A stretch of 64,000 nt of DNA from an uncultured Lachnospiraceae bacterium (GTDB lineage Bacteria > Bacillota > Clostridia > Lachnospirales > Lachnospiraceae): positions 124,001 to 188,000 of the forward strand of contig CAJULA010000004.1 in assembly GCA_910587155.1 (NCBI GenBank), written 5' to 3'. The stretch's first letter is position 1. Each line of letters begins with the position of its first letter. Positions 8,412-16,685 of the stretch are shown piece by piece. The notes beneath the pieces are model-generated. The model did not search any database and was not told where the DNA came from. It was given only the letters and a program-made list of their open reading frames with translations. Position numbers and translations under genes: made by a program.

Positions 8412-9671
8412 TTATACCGATTTTTCCGCCCGGTCGCCTTTTTTGTTTTCCATAACCTGACGGACTTTTTCCACAATCAGATTTTCTTTATATAACGTTT
8501 CCAATACATAATAGTAGCCGCCCAGAAGGAAGGAGTCTTCATGGAGTTTTGTGTAGCGGATGGAAATGCCGTCCTTCGCCATCGGTTGTACAAATTCATC
8601 CACTACCTGTCTCACTTTATTGATAAAGCAGTCCATATCCGGATAGTCCTGCCCCAGTATAATGCAGTCGGGATTGATAATATAAACAATATTCGCGATC
8701 CCGTATCCCAGCATCCACGCCATTTTTTCTATAGCGTAAACGGCCAGCGCGTCTTTTTTCCTGTAGGCATCCACGATTTCCATATAGGTGCTGTTTTCAT
8801 TCAGGATACTGTCCGGAAATTCATACAGCCGTTCCAGCATATAGCGCACCGCGCTTTCGGTTCCTGCGCAATATTCAAACGTGCCCGACGTTTCGTTCTG
8901 AATCCGTCTGCCATTATAGTTGATGCCCATATGCCCGATCTCACCGGCGATCCCGAACTGTCCTTCCACGATTTTCCCGTTGATGACAATGCCGGCGCCG
9001 ATACCAAACCCTCTGGAACGGATGACAATCAGGCTGACATGTCGGTTCTCTCTTGCTTCCTCCGCATTTTTCCATTCTGCATAGGCCGAAAGCTTGGCGT
9101 CATGTTTGATCATCACCGGCAGCCCCAGTGTTTCTTCCAGTTCTTTGCGCAGATCCACCCTGCTCAGTTCTTCAAACCGCGAAACCCTGAACATGCCGTT
9201 TGCATCCGCGTCTCTTCGGATATAAGGCCCCGGAACCGCAAGACAGATACCGATAATATTGCCTTTTCCAAACTGTTCTTCCAGCTCCAGCGCATTCGTT
9301 TTGAGTTTCTGTACAATTTGGCGGAAATCTTCTTTTTTCTCAAACTGATAGCGAATATGACTGACCTGTTTTCCGCTTAAATCAAAGATTCCGATCTGGT
9401 AATCTTTGCGGGTAATGCCTACGGACATGGTGTAGATTTCATCCAGTTTCAGACAAATATTCTCCCCCCGCCTTCCGGCAGCACCGTCTCCGTCGATGGC
9501 TATAATGCCCATCTCCAGAAACTCATTGATAATATTGGTAATGGTTGCCTTCTGGAGTCCGATCTCGGCGGCAAGTTCCGTACGGGTCATACTGCCGGAT
9601 TCCGATAAGGTTTTAAATACCAGTGTCCTGTTGTTTTTCTGCATTTCATTGCTGTTCATTCCTGTAGCCAT
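8412..9671 (-). CDS. ROK-family transcriptional regulator (NagC/XylR type)
   Basis: A 419-residue regulator. Residues about 10-70 form a winged helix (NRTLVFKTLSESGSMTRTELA), and the rest is a ROK sugar-kinase-like domain that normally senses the inducing sugar. The usual ROK zinc motif after GEIGHMGI is altered: the CxCGxxGCxE cysteines are replaced (NETSGTFEYCAG), so zinc is probably not bound. A strong Shine-Dalgarno (GGGAGG, 5-nt spacing) fixes the ATG at 9671. It has its own promoter (9777-9805) with an inverted repeat downstream of it, consistent with self-regulation. It lies 121 bp upstream of the sugar transport genes and is their likely local regulator. Confidence 0.88.
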   Translation of the reverse strand: MATGMNSNEMQKNNRTLVFKTLSESGSMTRTELAAEIGLQKATITNIINEFLEMGIIAIDGDGAAGRRGENICLKLDEIYTMSVGITRKDYQIGIFDLSGKQVSHIRYQFEKKEDFRQIVQKLKTNALELEEQFGKGNIIGICLAVPGPYIRRDADANGMFRVSRFEELSRVDLRKELEETLGLPVMIKHDAKLSAYAEWKNAEEARENRHVSLIVIRSRGFGIGAGIVINGKIVEGQFGIAGEIGHMGINYNGRRIQNETSGTFEYCAGTESAVRYMLERLYEFPDSILNENSTYMEIVDAYRKKDALAVYAIEKMAWMLGYGIANIVYIINPDCIILGQDYPDMDCFINKVRQVVDEFVQPMAKDGISIRYTKLHEDSFLLGGYYYVLETLYKENLIVEKVRQVMENKKGDRAEKSV

Positions 9672-9737
9672 CGCAGCCTCCCTTCTGATTTATGTTCAGT
9701 CAATTAACTATATTGGGAAACAGAACTGCGGGATTGT

Positions 9738-9754
9738 AGTTCATTTATTGAACT
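9738..9754 (-). promoter_or_regulatory. Candidate operator of the ROK regulator
   Basis: Inverted repeat AGTTCA-TTTAT-TGAACT lies about 23 bp downstream of the -10 of the ROK gene promoter, a usual place for a repressor site. The assignment to this regulator is inference. Confidence 0.35.
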
Positions 9755-9776
9755 TTTTATCCCGTTTATGCTGCCT

Positions 9777-9805
9777 ATATTACCCCAATTTTTGTATATT
9801 GTCAA
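9777..9805 (-). promoter_or_regulatory. Promoter of the ROK regulator gene
   Basis: TTGACA (9800-9805) and TAATAT (9777-9782) are 17 bp apart on the minus strand, close to the sigma-A ideal. The 5' untranslated region would be about 100 nt. Confidence 0.75.
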
Positions 9806-10011
9806 TATATTTTTCGATATTTTTTTATCTTTTTTACTTTTGTGTTTATTCGTTTTACTTATTGGGTGTTTTTTGTGTTTATTGAGTGAAAAATAGCAGG
9901 ACATGATGAGCCAGAGAGTGAGAAACAGGGTAAATTGTTGCAATTCACACCATATGACAATAAATTCGTGTAAAAGCCGGTGTGGATGTGCATGATAACG
10001 AAAACAAAAAA
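9806..10011. other. A+T-rich intergenic stretch upstream of the ROK gene
   Basis: This stretch holds no convincing gene. It is rich in T runs on the plus strand and contains near-repeats of TTGTGTTTATT and TTATTGRGTG between about 9837 and 9890. These could be upstream regulator sites or merely low-complexity sequence. Confidence 0.4.
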
Positions 10012-10046
10012 ATAAGCCACACCTTAGCCTTTCCGGTGTGGCTTAT
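10012..10046 (-). terminator. Terminator of the chemoreceptor gene
   Basis: A perfect 12-bp stem ATAAGCCACACC (10012-10023) with GGTGTGGCTTAT (10035-10046), followed on the minus strand by seven T, ends the chemoreceptor transcript about 25 bp after its stop. Confidence 0.9.
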
Positions 10047-10071
10047 ACTTATGATTACTATTATTATCGGA

Positions 10072-11946
10072 TCAATCTATCATCCCCATCAGTTTCCCGG
10101 TGATATCCGCCATGTTGGCAGACACCTGTTTTGTATTTTCGGAAATCTGCACATTCTTTTCCACAACACCGGTAATTCTTCTGATCTGACCGAGTGCATC
10201 AGATACGATGTCCACATTTGCCCTGACTTTATCCGTGATGTTCATAACACCTTCGTTTGCCTGGTGGATATTATCCGCTGCCGCGCTGAACATCTCCGCC
10301 GTCTGGTCGGTGATCGCTCTGCCGTTTTCCACCGCTCTGATGGAATTGGTTATCAGATCATTTGTTTCCTGTGCGGCCTGGGCGCTTCTTGCCGCAAGCT
10401 CTCCCACCTGAGTCGCCACTACCGCAAACCCTCTGCCCATCTCGCCGGCTCTTGCCGCCTCAATGGAGGCATTCAGCGAAAGCATATTGGTCTGCTGAGC
10501 AATGGAATTGATCTCTCCGATGATTTTCTCAATCGCTACGGACATTTCCGTAATCTTCTGCATGGAATCTTTTAATAATGTCATCTGCGACTGTGTCTGC
10601 GAAATCTTGTCGGCAGTATTCTCCGTCGTCGCCGTCACACTGGCGGCAACGCTCACGCTGTCGTTCAGCTCCTTCGTCAGGCGGTCCATAATCTGATTCA
10701 GATCTTCCACCGCCTTTTCCTGCTCATCCGTCCCGTTATAGATATGGTCTGCATTTTCCAGTGTCTCTCCGGAAACCTGCTCCAGCTCCCTGCAAACCTC
10801 TTTGATATTCCCGATCAGCACCCGGTTGCTTTCCACATCTTCCTTCTGCCGTTGCAGCAGTTCTTCGTTTTCCTTCATATTCTGACAGATGCTTCCCACC
10901 ATTGTATTAATACTGTCAGAAAGCATGATAAACTCAGGGTTTCCCTCTTCCCTTACGGTGATGCCGAAGTCTCCTCCGGCAATTTTCTGCATGGAATTGG
11001 TAATATTATGAATGCCCCGGACGATTCTCCTGTCCACCATCTGTCTGATCATCAGCAGTAACACAGTGAAAATAACCATCATACTGATGAATACCACCAG
11101 AGTCTGGCTGGTACGGTCCGCATAATATTCTCTTGTCGGCAGAAAAGTGCCGATAATCTGATCACCGTTTTCCTCTGCCAGATAATATCCCTCTACCCCA
11201 TTGATCCTGGCTTTTCCTGCTCCCACAAAGCCCGCGGGAAATCCGGCAGACTCCGCAGCCGTACCGATCAGGGAAGTATCCGGATGAGCCAGTATGGTCC
11301 CGTCCTTTTTATCAATCGCATACACATATCCGTTATCCCCGAAATCACTGTCCTTCAGGACCACATCAATGGCCGTATTGGCAAGAGTCTCCTCCAGCAC
11401 CTCCGGTCGTATACCCACCTGCACCAATCCTCTGGCATCCGTCCGGGCCACACCGATATACTGCATCACAATGCCTTCCGCCACATTCACCTGCGGTTCC
11501 TGGGCAATTTCTATGGAAGGGTCATCCACGATCACCATAAATGCATTGGACTGTTCCCCGCTCTTCATATCAAATCCCACATAGGCGTCGATGGTACTGC
11601 TTGTAATAATGCCGTCTTCATCTATAATATGCAGTTCATTTACCATCAGCCGGTCTTTGATCTCATTGAGTCTCTCAGGACTGGACGCAATGGACGGATC
11701 CTGTGCGAGCATATCCGCAAAAGCCCTTGTCTTTGCCAGGCTGTCGGCACTCAGATTTTCGGTAAGCCGCTCGATATTCTCCTGATTGCTTTCCAGCTTC
11801 TCCCGGACTTCCATGAGTTTTTCTCTGCTCTCCGCCGTGTTTCTGCTCTGGTTCACAACCGTCTGTAATATAAATATAGCGGTAATTGTAAAAAGAAACG
11901 CTGCCAGCATGTAAATACAAAGATGTCCGGTAAAATTTTTTTTCAT
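10072..11946 (-). CDS. Methyl-accepting chemotaxis protein with extracellular Cache-type sensor
   Basis: A 624-residue transmembrane chemoreceptor. TM1 spans about residues 9-30, an extracellular PDC/Cache-like sensor about 35-280 (with GYVYAIDKKDGTILAHPD), TM2 about 282-301, then HAMP and a cytoplasmic coiled-coil signalling domain. The conserved hairpin tip reads AGEMGRGFAVVATQVGELAA. It would pass ligand binding to CheA/CheW and flagellar switching. The ligand is unknown. It is a single-gene unit with a sigma-A-like promoter (12042-12071) and a strong terminator (10012-10046). No other motility or chemotaxis gene lies in the window. Confidence 0.93.
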   Translation of the reverse strand: MKKNFTGHLCIYMLAAFLFTITAIFILQTVVNQSRNTAESREKLMEVREKLESNQENIERLTENLSADSLAKTRAFADMLAQDPSIASSPERLNEIKDRLMVNELHIIDEDGIITSSTIDAYVGFDMKSGEQSNAFMVIVDDPSIEIAQEPQVNVAEGIVMQYIGVARTDARGLVQVGIRPEVLEETLANTAIDVVLKDSDFGDNGYVYAIDKKDGTILAHPDTSLIGTAAESAGFPAGFVGAGKARINGVEGYYLAEENGDQIIGTFLPTREYYADRTSQTLVVFISMMVIFTVLLLMIRQMVDRRIVRGIHNITNSMQKIAGGDFGITVREEGNPEFIMLSDSINTMVGSICQNMKENEELLQRQKEDVESNRVLIGNIKEVCRELEQVSGETLENADHIYNGTDEQEKAVEDLNQIMDRLTKELNDSVSVAASVTATTENTADKISQTQSQMTLLKDSMQKITEMSVAIEKIIGEINSIAQQTNMLSLNASIEAARAGEMGRGFAVVATQVGELAARSAQAAQETNDLITNSIRAVENGRAITDQTAEMFSAAADNIHQANEGVMNITDKVRANVDIVSDALGQIRRITGVVEKNVQISENTKQVSANMADITGKLMGMID

Positions 11947-12041
11947 AATAAATTTTCCTCTCCCATTTTCAAATGTACAGTCACCTTACTATCAGACAAA
12001 AAATCCAGGATTTTTGCAATAACGCACAAAACCTATAGATT

Positions 12042-12071
12042 AAAATAGCATATTTTGGATACTTTTGTCAA
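12042..12071 (-). promoter_or_regulatory. Promoter of the chemoreceptor gene
   Basis: Minus-strand TTGACA (12066-12071) and TATTTT (12042-12047) are separated by 18 bp. No sigma-D type flagellar promoter was evident here. Confidence 0.6.
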
Positions 12072-12116
12072 TTGATTATCCGGATTCCGCAAAGGGATTG
12101 TATGAGCCAATGGGCA

Positions 12117-12148
12117 AAATATACAACGGTTTCACCCGTTGTATATTT
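12117..12148 (-). terminator. Hairpin downstream of the amylosucrase remnant
   Basis: Perfect 13-bp stem AAATATACAACGG with CCGTTGTATATTT, loop 6 nt, about 45 bp after the stop of the remnant. On the minus strand it is followed by only a short T run, so it is a moderate terminator, perhaps left from the intact gene. Confidence 0.55.
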
Positions 12149-12194
12149 GGGGGAAATAAATGAGAAAAATCTGCAGGCATCGCCACTGCGGGCG

Positions 12195-12872
12195 TCAATT
12201 GTGACCGCCATCATCCTGCACTTTGTTGCTTTGCTCCAGATAACAGAAACCGTATGCGGGTATTACCAGATCCTGCAGCAAATGCGTTTCACCCGTAAGC
12301 ATATCCTTGAATTCACCCGGATCATGGACAAAAGTAACCGTTTTTTCCCACCCGGTAAAATTAAAGACACCGATGATTTTCTGCCCTTTGGCATAACGTC
12401 CGACAGCAAGCAGGCCCTGATCGCCGGTATCCAGCGTCCACACGTCCGCCTCAGTCCCAAACGCCGGAGAAGTCCCCCGCACCGCAACCAACGCGTTCAA
12501 CCCGCAGAACACTCTCCCCTCCGGAGTTTCCAGATCGTGCATATGCGCCGCCTGTTCCCATCTCAGCCTGCCCCGGTGAAGATAACGGCTGTCATCCGCT
12601 TTTTGGGGATCCTTCTTATAACTGTAATCATTGACCTGCGCCAGCTCATCCCCGCTGTACAGCATAGGAATCCCTGTCTGCATAAACATCATGGCGTGCA
12701 GCGTCAGATCAAAGCGTATTGCCCGTTCCATGGCCCCGGGATCCTGTTCAAACCCTGCTTTTTCGATACCACAGAGGCTGGCTGTCGTGCCGCAGAGACT
12801 GGCGTCACCGCTGGCAATGTCATCGTTGTAAAGCTCTCCCCTGCTGGCCAAGGAAATCAGCCCTAAGCTCAC
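12195..12872 (-). pseudogene. Amylosucrase-like GH13 enzyme, C-terminal fragment
   Basis: The 225-codon frame matches the C-terminal part of amylosucrase/GH13 enzymes: GELYNDD, CGTTASLCGIE, GIPMLYSGDELAQVNDY, KADDSRYLHRGRL and the beta-sandwich domain to the end. About two thirds of the usual protein, including the catalytic Asp and Glu region of the barrel, is missing. Homology starts near the RGELYNDD segment (about 12845). The first codons (to 12872) are not amylosucrase but antisense to a LacI remnant read in the other direction. A deletion therefore removed the heads of both genes. It can hardly be an active enzyme. Automatic annotation may call it a whole gene from the ATG at 12872. Confidence 0.75.
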
Positions 12873-13026
12873 TGCCCTGGCTCAGCCTCTGGATGAGATC
12901 GGGAAAAAATCTGTGGAAATCCTGCTGGACCAGATCAACAATGGTACAGACCCATGTATGTATGAGCTGGAATCCCGTGTCATTGCCAGAGAATCTACAA
13001 TCCGCTTTGTATCCGCCGGACAGTAA
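12841..13026 (+). pseudogene. LacI-family regulator, C-terminal fragment
   Basis: In the plus frame ending with the TAA at 13024-13026 the translation reads ISPKLTALAQPLDEIG, then a helix, then LESRVIARESTIRF. This is the characteristic last about 60 residues of LacI/GalR regulators. No start codon, helix-turn-helix or the remaining 270 or so residues are present. It abuts the headless amylosucrase fragment on the other strand. The simplest reading is that a divergent amylosucrase/LacI pair lost its centre, promoters and both N-termini in one deletion near 12840-12855. Confidence 0.7.
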
Positions 13027-13071
13027 GTATTTATGAATCTGTCTTCTCCTCATGCGTCCGGACACGGAAAA

Positions 13072-13104
13072 ATTCTCCTGTCCGCCATCGCGAAACAGGA
13101 GAAT
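13072..13104 (-). terminator. Terminator of gdhA
   Basis: A 10-bp stem ATTCTCCTGT with ACAGGAGAAT (13-nt loop) is followed on the minus strand by TTTTT. It lies about 90 bp after the gdhA stop and may also serve the LacI remnant on the other strand. Confidence 0.65.
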
Positions 13105-13195
13105 CCCAATTTATTCCATCTTTTCCGCAGGATCAGACTGCAGCACGGCAAAAACCTGTGCTGACCATGCTTAAGCAGTAACAGTAACTGCTCTT

Positions 13196-14530
13196 TTACA
13201 CAATCCCCTGCGCCGTCATAGCGTCGGCCACTTTCAAAAAGCCTGCAATATTAGCGCCTGCCACATAATTCCCTTCCATGCCATACTTCTTTGCCGCCTC
13301 ATCAAGGTTATGGAAAATATTTACCATAATATGTTTCAGCTTACCGTCCACCTCTTCAAACGTCCAGCTCAGACGCTCGCTGTTCTGGCTCATTTCCAGC
13401 GCGGAAGTCGCCACACCGCCTGCATTGGCCGCCTTACCGGGCGCAAACAGCACACCTTTTTCCTGCAGATACTCCGTCGCATCCATCGTTGTGGGCATAT
13501 TGGCGCCTTCTGCCACAGCGATGCAGCCGTTTGCCACAAGCGCTTTGGCATCTTCCAGATTCAGCTCATTCTGCGTCGCACAGGGAAGCGCAATATCACA
13601 CTTCACGCCCCACACGCCTCTGCCTTCGTGATATTCCGCACCGGGCCTTGCCTTGGCATACTCTGTCAGACGTGCGCGCTTCACCTCTTTTACCTCTTTG
13701 AGCAGCGCCACATCAATACCGTCCTTATCGTATACCCAGCCTGTGGAATCAGATACCGTCACGACCCTGGCGCCGAGCTGCTGTGCCTTCTGCGTCGCAT
13801 AAATAGCCACATTGCCGGAACCGGATACGACTACCGTCTTGCCGCTGATATCATGTCCGTTACATTTCAGCATCTCCTCAGTCAGGTAAAGCAGACCATA
13901 ACCGGTTGCCTCCGTCCTTGCCAATGATCCGCCATAGGACAGTCCCTTCCCCGTCAGCACGCCTTCATATACGCCGCGGATTCTCTTATACTGCCCAAAC
14001 AGATAGCCGATTTCCCGTGCGCCCGTCCCGATATCGCCGGCAGGCACATCCGTATCAGCACCTATGTATTTGCTCAGCTCTGTCATAAAGCTCTGGCAGA
14101 AAGCCATCACTTCCCGGTCCGATTTTCCCTTGGGGTCAAAATCAGAACCGCCCTTGCCGCCGCCGATCGGAAGCCCTGTCAGGGAATTTTTAAAAATCTG
14201 TTCAAAGCCCAGGAATTTGATAATCCCCAGATTCACGGAAGGATGCAGACGCAGACCGCCCTTATAAGGCCCGATCGCACTGTTAAACTGTACGCGGAAC
14301 GCATTGTTCACATGTACCTGTCCCTGATCATCCACCCACGGAACGCGGAACAGAAGCTGTCTCTCCGGCGTTACAAGACGCTCCAGCAGCGCATCTTTTC
14401 TGTATTCCTCTTCCCTGGCCTCGATCACTACACGCAGAGATTCCAGAACCTCCTTCACGGCCTGATGAAATTCCGGCTGGGCAGGATTCTTCTCCACGAC
14501 CTGATCAATCACTTCATCAACATATGACAT
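13196..14530 (-). CDS. gdhA: NADP-specific glutamate dehydrogenase
   Basis: A 444-residue hexameric-type glutamate dehydrogenase that makes glutamate from 2-oxoglutarate and ammonia. The dimerisation and substrate domain contains the catalytic-lysine region LPIGGGKGGSDFDPKGKSD. The Rossmann domain has VVSGSGNVAIYA followed by TVSDSTG, which fits NADP rather than NAD. A strong AAAGGAGG 8 nt upstream fixes the ATG at 14530; a longer frame reaching 14557 lacks such a site. A near-consensus promoter (14583-14611) and a downstream hairpin (13072-13104) make it a single-gene unit for ammonia assimilation. Confidence 0.96.
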   Translation of the reverse strand: MSYVDEVIDQVVEKNPAQPEFHQAVKEVLESLRVVIEAREEEYRKDALLERLVTPERQLLFRVPWVDDQGQVHVNNAFRVQFNSAIGPYKGGLRLHPSVNLGIIKFLGFEQIFKNSLTGLPIGGGKGGSDFDPKGKSDREVMAFCQSFMTELSKYIGADTDVPAGDIGTGAREIGYLFGQYKRIRGVYEGVLTGKGLSYGGSLARTEATGYGLLYLTEEMLKCNGHDISGKTVVVSGSGNVAIYATQKAQQLGARVVTVSDSTGWVYDKDGIDVALLKEVKEVKRARLTEYAKARPGAEYHEGRGVWGVKCDIALPCATQNELNLEDAKALVANGCIAVAEGANMPTTMDATEYLQEKGVLFAPGKAANAGGVATSALEMSQNSERLSWTFEEVDGKLKHIMVNIFHNLDEAAKKYGMEGNYVAGANIAGFLKVADAMTAQGIV

Positions 14531-14582
14531 CGTATTTCCTCCTTTAATTGTATACACGTATAATTGTTAAAATCCATTTAGT

Positions 14583-14611
14583 ATTATATAATGACATGCT
14601 GCGGATGGCAA
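14583..14611 (-). promoter_or_regulatory. Promoter of gdhA
   Basis: TTGCCA (14606-14611), 17 bp, TATAAT (14583-14588) on the minus strand, about 50 bp upstream of the gdhA start. Confidence 0.8.
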
Positions 14612-14646
14612 GTACTTTATTTCGATAAAACACCGGCTTCTCCCAT

Positions 14647-15078
14647 TCACAAAAACTTCCTCAGCTGTCTGATATTGCTCTCCTCAAAATCCATAAACTC
14701 TCTGGCCATTTCCACTGCCTCGTCTCCTGCATTTTCATATTTGTGCAGGGACTGGAAAAGTCGGCTGATTTTTCTGCTGCTTTCCTGTATCATCAGTTCC
14801 GCGATATGGCTGGTGCTTGTGTTAAACAGCGTATCTTTGTGAATGCCGCCGGCCACCAGCGCCTCTTCCACCACATTGGAGCGGACGGGCTCCAGATGGG
14901 CAGACAGAAGCTTTTCCGCCGCCTGATTTTGCAGTTGTGAATATTTCAGGGACTGTCTGGAAAGCTGCAGTGCCAGTGCATCATCATAAGTCTTATCCGC
15001 AATCGTATCCACAGCCTTCATCGCCAGCTGAGCATTTTTCTGCACATCCCGAAAAACCTGTATATCTTCTCTCCGCAT
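14647..15078 (-). CDS. Conserved hypothetical helical protein
   Basis: About 143 residues, almost entirely charged and amphipathic helix (for example DVQKNAQLAMKAVDTIADKTYDD and AELMIQESSRKISRLFQSLHKYE), with no signal peptide, membrane segment or cysteine cluster. It looks like a small helical bundle in the cytoplasm; I do not recognise its function. The start is uncertain: the ATG at 15078 is used here, but a GTG at 15102 has GGGAG 5 nt upstream, and a further ATG and TTG lie at 15114 and 15132. It stands alone between gdhA and a structured intergenic repeat. Confidence 0.6.
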   Translation of the reverse strand: MRREDIQVFRDVQKNAQLAMKAVDTIADKTYDDALALQLSRQSLKYSQLQNQAAEKLLSAHLEPVRSNVVEEALVAGGIHKDTLFNTSTSHIAELMIQESSRKISRLFQSLHKYENAGDEAVEMAREFMDFEESNIRQLRKFL

Positions 15079-15180
15079 ACCGTCACACTTTCTTTTTTTC
15101 ACAGTATCTCCCATGCAGAGAAAAATATACAATCACCCGCGTGCTTCCTTGGCAGCAAATTTCCTTGTGCGGGCCTGCAT

Positions 15181-15270
15181 ACAATCGGGCGGGGAAGAGA
15201 CATCTTCCCTACTCGTGCGCCGGGCGCCCGTCAGCCTACGCTGACTTTTTCCTCTGGGCGCCCGTGCGCA
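15181..15270 (+). repeat. Structured intergenic repeat, copy A
   Basis: The segment CAATCGGGCGGGGAAGA begins an element with three nested palindromes: GGGGAAGA/TCTTCCCT (around 15191-15110 side by side to 15110), TGCGC-GGGCGCCC arms (15216-15229 and 15256-15270), and an inner GTCAGC-CTAC-GCTGAC hairpin (15230-15245). Closely related segments occur at 61250-61325 (inverted) and, shorter, at 28474-28529. It lies between two minus-strand genes and has no coding capacity. Confidence 0.6.
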
Positions 15271-15273
15271 TAA

Positions 15274-15305
15274 AAAAAGAACCCCGCGCTTACAGGATTC
15301 TTTTT
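15274..15305 (-). terminator. Terminator of the SH3-domain protein gene
   Basis: Minus-strand RNA pairs AAAAAGAATCC with GGGTTCTTTTT (one U-G) around a 10-nt loop and ends in seven T, about 50 bp after the gene. Confidence 0.65.
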
Positions 15306-15352
15306 GTCCGCTGTCTTATACGGCTGTCACAAGCCCCGAAAAAAATCGGCTG

Positions 15353-16666
15353 TTACTCCATAAATTCCGTCTTGACATAACCCGTCTGACCATCATATTT
15401 CACTTTACACCAGCCATCCGCCTGCTGCATCACAAGTTCAAGCTGATCCCCCTGATAGATCACACCCAGGCGTTCACCGCTTTCATTGGCCGAAGAACGG
15501 ACATTGACCGTCGTCTTGGCTGTTATCTTGCCGTCCAGGCCGATCAGTCCGCCGCCGGAACTGCTGTTATCCGTGTTTTCGGCGCTCTCTGACTGCTCCG
15601 GTGCCTCCTGAGAAGCCGACCCCTCTGCACTCTGCTGGCCGTTATCCACAATATCTGCCAGATACTCGGATTTAATAAATGCTTCTTTTCCCTCAAACTG
15701 GATCTTACTCCAGCCGTTCTCTCTCTTTTCTACCAGAAGAAGACGGGTTCCCTTCTCCACTTTGCCTATCTTATCGGCAACTTCGCTGTCGGAACTTCTC
15801 ACATTGACCGTATCGGTAGTCTCCACTTCCTTTACGGTAACCGCCGACTGGGAAACCTCCGGCTGCGGCTCTTCCTCCTGTGGCTCCGATGCATCTGCCA
15901 CCTGCGGCTCCTCACCTTCAGCCTGCGCCGTTTCGCCGTTCGCCTCTCTCTCACTCTCCGCGAGTGAATTTGCCACTTCCTGCGAAATCAGCTTGTTGAA
16001 ACCGCTGATAAACTCTCCCAGCGCTTCATCCTCGCCAATGGCATCATTGTATCTGGCCTGCACGGTCTTGCAAAGATTTTCCACATCGTCCTGCGCGGAA
16101 AGCCCGTTATAATACTGCAGCACGTTGTCATCCAGCTCACCCTCATAAATATAATAAGAGCCATCCTCATTCTTGTAAACCACAAATGTGTTCAGCGATG
16201 GTACAAGTGTCTCATAATCATAAAACTTCACTTCCTGGTACGCGTACACAATGTAGGAATCCTCAACCGGGCCCTTTTTGGTATAGCAGGTAATTTGATT
16301 GTATTTGTCGATATAATTGCTTTTTTTCTGGATTCCGAGCTTATCCACATCACTGATGTAATTCACGAGATGTTCCAGCTTTTCAATATCTGCCTCTTCC
16401 AGCGCCGCATAATAGCTGTTCATCAGTTCATTGACCGCTGCCACCGCATTCTCTTCCAGAGGAACCTCCGGTATCGGTATCTCTGATTCCACGCTCTCTT
16501 CCTCTGTCTCCTTCGTCGTATGGAGCAGGGAAACACCCACCAGCAGGCCGATCAGTACGACCACCGCTATGGGAACGGAAACCTTTCTGTTATGAATTGC
16601 CCAGTCTTTCAGATTTTCCAGTGTATCCAGGAATCTTTCTTTCCAGCCATCCGAATTCAAATTCAT
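15353..16666 (-). CDS. Membrane-anchored protein with two C-terminal bacterial SH3 domains
   Basis: A 437-residue protein with a basic cytoplasmic N-terminus and one membrane helix at about residues 29-48. A globular extracellular region (about 70-240, SnoaL/NTF2-like in appearance) follows, then a Glu/Gln/Pro-rich linker. Two SH3b domains lie at about 283-340 and 380-437, each starting TVNVRSS. Bacterial SH3 domains usually bind peptidoglycan peptides, so a wall-associated role is likely. The enzymatic or signalling function is unknown. It begins about 35 bp after the tRNA-Arg gene, whose transcript may continue into it, and ends at the terminator 15274-15305. Confidence 0.8.
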   Translation of the reverse strand: MNLNSDGWKERFLDTLENLKDWAIHNRKVSVPIAVVVLIGLLVGVSLLHTTKETEEESVESEIPIPEVPLEENAVAAVNELMNSYYAALEEADIEKLEHLVNYISDVDKLGIQKKSNYIDKYNQITCYTKKGPVEDSYIVYAYQEVKFYDYETLVPSLNTFVVYKNEDGSYYIYEGELDDNVLQYYNGLSAQDDVENLCKTVQARYNDAIGEDEALGEFISGFNKLISQEVANSLAESEREANGETAQAEGEEPQVADASEPQEEEPQPEVSQSAVTVKEVETTDTVNVRSSDSEVADKIGKVEKGTRLLLVEKRENGWSKIQFEGKEAFIKSEYLADIVDNGQQSAEGSASQEAPEQSESAENTDNSSSGGGLIGLDGKITAKTTVNVRSSANESGERLGVIYQGDQLELVMQQADGWCKVKYDGQTGYVKTEFME

Positions 16667-16685
16667 ATTTTCAATCCTCTTTTTA

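Noticed and set aside
13174..13193. AGCAGT/ACTGCT hairpin followed by CTTTT on the plus strand
   Set aside because: Only a 6-bp stem with a short T run, and no intact plus-strand gene to terminate; the stem at 13072-13104 is much better.
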